Part shown: positions 62,651 to 64,000 of the stretch, in pieces | Position numbering within the stretch: position 1 is the first letter of the stretch | Layout: the number at the start of each line of letters is the position of its first letter | DNA from: Pseudomonas sp. RIT-PI-q | Lineage (GTDB): Bacteria > Pseudomonadota > Gammaproteobacteria > Pseudomonadales > Pseudomonadaceae | Length of the DNA stretch: 64,000 nucleotides | NCBI RefSeq assembly: GCF_001297125.1 | Contig: NZ_LHPC01000055.1 | Coordinates: 1-64,000 of the forward strand | Direction: 5' to 3' | Made by a program: the position numbers and the translations under genes | The notes under the pieces: model-generated | The model's database searches: none | Told to the model about the DNA's origin: nothing | The model's input: the letters and a program-made list of their open reading frames with translations, nothing else

Positions 62651-64000
62651 CTACTGAGCTGATCGCGCCGGCAACAGCTTCAGCGTGCTACGCGTATTGG
62701 CCGTGACTTCTTCATCATTGAGATGCGCCTGGTAGTAGATCCCTTCGATATACGCTTCGGCCTGGTCGTCATAGTGGCTGTCAAACGGCACGCCGCTCTG
62801 GCCGACCGGGTTGACGGTCAGGCTGTGGGTCGGGTCGGCGAAGTCGATCAGGCGCCGGGTCGATGGGCCATAGGTCACGGGCCACGGCGCGGGGCCGATC
62901 TTGGCCGAGAGGTTGTTCGGCACTTCGTGAGTGCCGGGCGCCGCGAACGGGCCGACGTTGAAGATCCGGTCCAACGGCTTCTGTTGCCCCAGTGGATGAC
63001 CATGGGTCAGCGTGTGCGCCTTGCCCCACTGCCATTGCGCGACATCTGTCCCAAGGGTGGTCTTGAGGTGGGCGATGCTCGCTTGCCACGCCACCTTGAC
63101 CGTATCGGCGCGGGTTTCCTTGCCGAGGGTATTGCGATTGTCCCACCACGGCGAGTCGGCGGTTGCAGCCAGGCGCGGTAGCGCGGCGTCGATCACTCGG
63201 GTCGAGAGCAGTGTTTCGAAAAAGTCATTGCCCAGTTCATCGTGCATCGTCGCGTCAGCCAGGTTGAACAGGAACTGGTTGAACAGCGTGGCGCTGGTGG
63301 AATCCAGCGGGTAATCGCCTTGCCACTGGACCAGTTGCTCCACCAGTTTCAGTTCGGCAGGATCGCTCACCACTTCGCGCAATACCGGCAGCAATGGCGC
63401 CAGCAAACGCGGACCGTAGGCAGTGGTCGTGCCCAGTTGCAGCTTCTGGCTGGCGTCCAGATCCCACTTGATGCTTTTGTCGCTGAGCTGGCGATTGAGC
63501 TGCTGGCCCCGATCGGCCAGGTTGTAATAGCCGGGAATCTCCATGCCGCTCGGCGACACCGGCTGGAAGTTGGCCGAGACGATGTAGCCCCGCGCCGGGT
63601 TCTCTTCCTGCGGGTTGGCGCTGAACGGGTAGAAGCCGTCTTTGTCCGACTCGGCGGAGCTGCCGTCGAGGATGAACCCCGGACGTGCCCCCACCGGACG
63701 TTTCGGCAACTGTGCGGCGGCCCACCAACCGATGTCGCCCTTGGCGTTGGCCCAGACGATGTTCAGGCCTGGCGCCTGGACCTTGGCGGCGGCACTGCGC
63801 GCCTTGGCCAGGGTGTCGGCGCGGTTCAGCTGGTAGAAGCCTTCAAGGATCGGATTCTGACTTTCGAGAAACCCCCACCACATGGCGATCGGCGTTTTGC
63901 CGACGCCGCTGCCCAGCGCATCGTTGACGATCGGACCGTGCGGCGACTGCCGCAGCATCAGCGTTACCGGTGGCTGGCCCTTGACCGCGATCTGCTGTTC
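62651..64000 (-). CDS. Penicillin acylase family protein, probable AHL acylase (HacB-like), 5' part outside window
   Basis: The C-terminal 449 residues of an Ntn-hydrolase acylase; the frame is open to the right edge, reading EQQIAVKGQPPVTLMLRQSPHGPIV. The downstream part of the catalytic beta chain is present: NIVWANAKGDIGWWAAAQLPKRP, QWGKAHTLTHGHPLG and FDSHYDDQAEAYIEG near the end, all typical of the family. The autocatalytic Gly-Ser junction and signal peptide lie outside. P. aeruginosa has the AHL acylase HacB just after spuH, so this may degrade acyl-homoserine lactones; substrate is inference from position. Confidence 0.85.
   Translation of the reverse strand, partial: EQQIAVKGQPPVTLMLRQSPHGPIVNDALGSGVGKTPIAMWWGFLESQNPILEGFYQLNRADTLAKARSAAAKVQAPGLNIVWANAKGDIGWWAAAQLPKRPVGARPGFILDGSSAESDKDGFYPFSANPQEENPARGYIVSANFQPVSPSGMEIPGYYNLADRGQQLNRQLSDKSIKWDLDASQKLQLGTTTAYGPRLLAPLLPVLREVVSDPAELKLVEQLVQWQGDYPLDSTSATLFNQFLFNLADATMHDELGNDFFETLLSTRVIDAALPRLAATADSPWWDNRNTLGKETRADTVKVAWQASIAHLKTTLGTDVAQWQWGKAHTLTHGHPLGQQKPLDRIFNVGPFAAPGTHEVPNNLSAKIGPAPWPVTYGPSTRRLIDFADPTHSLTVNPVGQSGVPFDSHYDDQAEAYIEGIYYQAHLNDEEVTANTRSTLKLLPARSAQ

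Overview
The window is GC-rich (around 60% by eye), densely coded chromosome of a gammaproteobacterium. Gene content and order point to the genus Pseudomonas, most likely the P. fluorescens group. The trxA-rho-ubiD, 6S RNA-zapA-pepP-ubiH, gcvTH and argE/argA blocks, the ssuEADCBF cluster beside lsfA, and the spu polyamine cluster all follow layouts I know from Pseudomonas. Many short REP doublets of the GTGGGAGCGGGCTTGCCCGCGA and GTAGGAGCGAGCTTGCTCGCGA types support this. I see no insertion sequence, prophage, CRISPR array, tRNA or rRNA. The species call is inference from memory, not a search.

Region by region. 0.2-4.0 kb: a polar amino-acid ABC importer on the minus strand, with a divergent GntR/FadR-type regulator and a possible sigma-54 promoter. 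4.1-8.6 kb: trxA, rho, ubiD and an iron-sulfur flavin reductase. 8.9-15.0 kb: chaC behind a near-perfect sigma-54 promoter, glpT behind a GlpR-like operator, a TonB-domain protein, a quinone oxidoreductase, a FliL-like protein, an EVE-domain protein, and 5-formyl-THF cyclo-ligase next to 6S RNA. 15.3-20.5 kb: zapA, a ZapB-like coiled coil, ygfB, pepP, ubiH and ubiI. 20.7-29.5 kb: a ferric-iron ABC importer, then gcvT-gcvH and gcvP split by an opposite-strand sugar-type aminotransferase. 29.7-38.9 kb: a DUF2388 protein, NfeD and paraslipin, a GspE-type ATPase, an ACT-like small protein divergent from an Lrp regulator, a CYTH-CHAD phosphatase, argE and argA.

39.0-49.8 kb is a sulfur-scavenging region. 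It holds a tauA relic with three internal deletions, two OprD-type porins with shared upstream elements, the 1-Cys peroxiredoxin lsfA, the full ssuEADCBF alkanesulfonate operon, and a TetR regulator. lsfA and ssuE share a 14-base promoter motif, which suggests common control under sulfate limitation. 50.0-60.5 kb is the polyamine region: two gamma-glutamylpolyamine synthetase-type genes flank a relic of the gamma-glutamyl hydrolase spuA, followed by the aminotransferase spuC and the importer spuDEFGH. 60.6-64.0 kb: an HD-domain hydrolase divergent from a GlxA-type AraC regulator, and the 3' part of a penicillin/AHL acylase gene running off the window edge.

I did not find a clearly new multigene system. 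The most interesting signals are regulatory and evolutionary: two sigma-54 promoter candidates, the GlpR-like operator, the shared sulfur-starvation motifs, two genes that decayed by losing their interiors while keeping their ends, and about a hundred-base REP doublets whose spacers are also conserved.
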